Position numbers and translations under genes: made by a program. Shown here one piece after another: positions 15,071-15,339 of a stretch of 15,339 bases of DNA (its first letter is position 1; every line of letters starts with the position of its first letter). This stretch comes from Dinoroseobacter sp042096155 (GTDB lineage: Bacteria; Pseudomonadota; Alphaproteobacteria; Rhodobacterales; Rhodobacteraceae): positions 1 to 15,339 of the forward strand of contig JBELMC010000068.1 in NCBI GenBank assembly GCA_042096155.1. Direction: 5' to 3'. The notes below the pieces were generated by a model. The model was not told where the DNA came from, ran no database searches, and saw only the letters and a program-made list of their open reading frames with translations.

Positions 15071-15339
15071 ATGTTTGGTGGATTTGGCCTCTTTTCGTCG
15101 GATATGGCGATCGACCTCGGAACTGCGAACACGCTGGTTTACGTGAAGGGCAAGGGCATTGTTCTGAACGAACCTTCGGTGGTTGCGTATTCCAACAAAG
15201 ACGGCCGCAAGCAGGTTTTGGCTGTGGGCGAGGATGCCAAACTGATGCTGGGGCGGACCCCCGGCAGCATCGAGGCCATTCGCCCCATGCGCGAGGGTGT
15301 GATCGCCGAGTTCGATGTGGCTGAAGAGATGATCAAGCA
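15071..15339 (+). CDS. mreB: Rod shape-determining protein MreB, 5' part
   Basis: MreB is the bacterial actin homologue that forms filaments under the inner membrane and guides the elongation machinery. The first 89 codons are visible and the gene runs off the window; full-length proteins are about 345 residues. The N terminus MFGGFGLFSSDMAIDLGTANTL contains the phosphate-1 ATP-binding motif DLGTANT. It continues with VYVKGKGIVLNEPSVVAY, AVGEDAKLMLGRTPGSI and IRPMREGVIAEF, all highly typical. The hydrophobic first residues fit membrane association. The ATG at 15071 follows an in-frame TAG at 15062-15064, so a longer start is excluded. The nearest AGGA is about 14 bases upstream, unusually far. 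mreC and mreD would be expected downstream. Confidence 0.97.
   Translation, partial: MFGGFGLFSSDMAIDLGTANTLVYVKGKGIVLNEPSVVAYSNKDGRKQVLAVGEDAKLMLGRTPGSIEAIRPMREGVIAEFDVAEEMIK

Noticed and set aside
14896..15132. 78-codon (or 35-codon from 15003) minus-strand frame between leuA and mreB
   Set aside because: The long form overlaps the mreB start and neither form has a ribosome site or known motif. The short form is the less unlikely of the two, but is unsupported without conservation data.

Overview
The window looks like ordinary chromosome from an alphaproteobacterium, most likely a marine Rhodobacteraceae (Roseobacter-type) species. The reasons are moderate-to-high GC, the close match of LeuA, MreB and GltX to how I remember roseobacter versions, a LivG-type transporter next to a large acyl-CoA dehydrogenase, and an iron-sulfur bacterial photolyase. 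No database search was possible, so genus-level placement is inference.

Layout. (1) 1-3177: the 5' part of a LivG-type branched-chain amino-acid/acyl-substrate ABC ATPase (minus strand) faces a TetR-family regulator and a 576-residue acyl-CoA dehydrogenase (plus strand). The divergent spacer holds two copies of an ACTTNNAAGT palindrome exactly 20 bp apart, a good candidate operator. Together these look like a substrate-inducible uptake and acyl-CoA degradation module. (2) 3178-4215: about 1 kb without an intact gene, holding decayed fragments of two insertion-sequence families (IS3-like and probably IS481-like). (3) 4216-9061, minus strand: a MATE efflux pump, glutamyl-tRNA synthetase and glutamine-dependent NAD+ synthetase, with an unassigned 359-bp gap between the last two. 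(4) 9237-10679, plus strand: a predicted exported protein made of 18 perfectly in-register 23-residue MORN repeats. (5) 10881-13060, minus strand: a CsgA-like short-chain dehydrogenase whose 3' end overlaps by 7 bp the start of an FeS-BCP/CryPro photolyase, followed by a likely terminator. (6) 13138-14870, plus strand: an 18-codon leucine-rich leader peptide (6 Leu, four consecutive) with competing downstream hairpins, then leuA. This is a likely translation-coupled attenuator. (7) 15071-end: the 5' part of mreB.

Most of the window is housekeeping or core metabolism: leucine synthesis, NAD synthesis, tRNA charging, cell shape and DNA repair. I see no phage, CRISPR, defence island or wholly novel gene system. 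The most informative signals are the leuA leader, the paired TetR palindromes, the MORN array with its alternating Phe/Trp pattern and one phase slip, and the overlapping SDR-photolyase pair.
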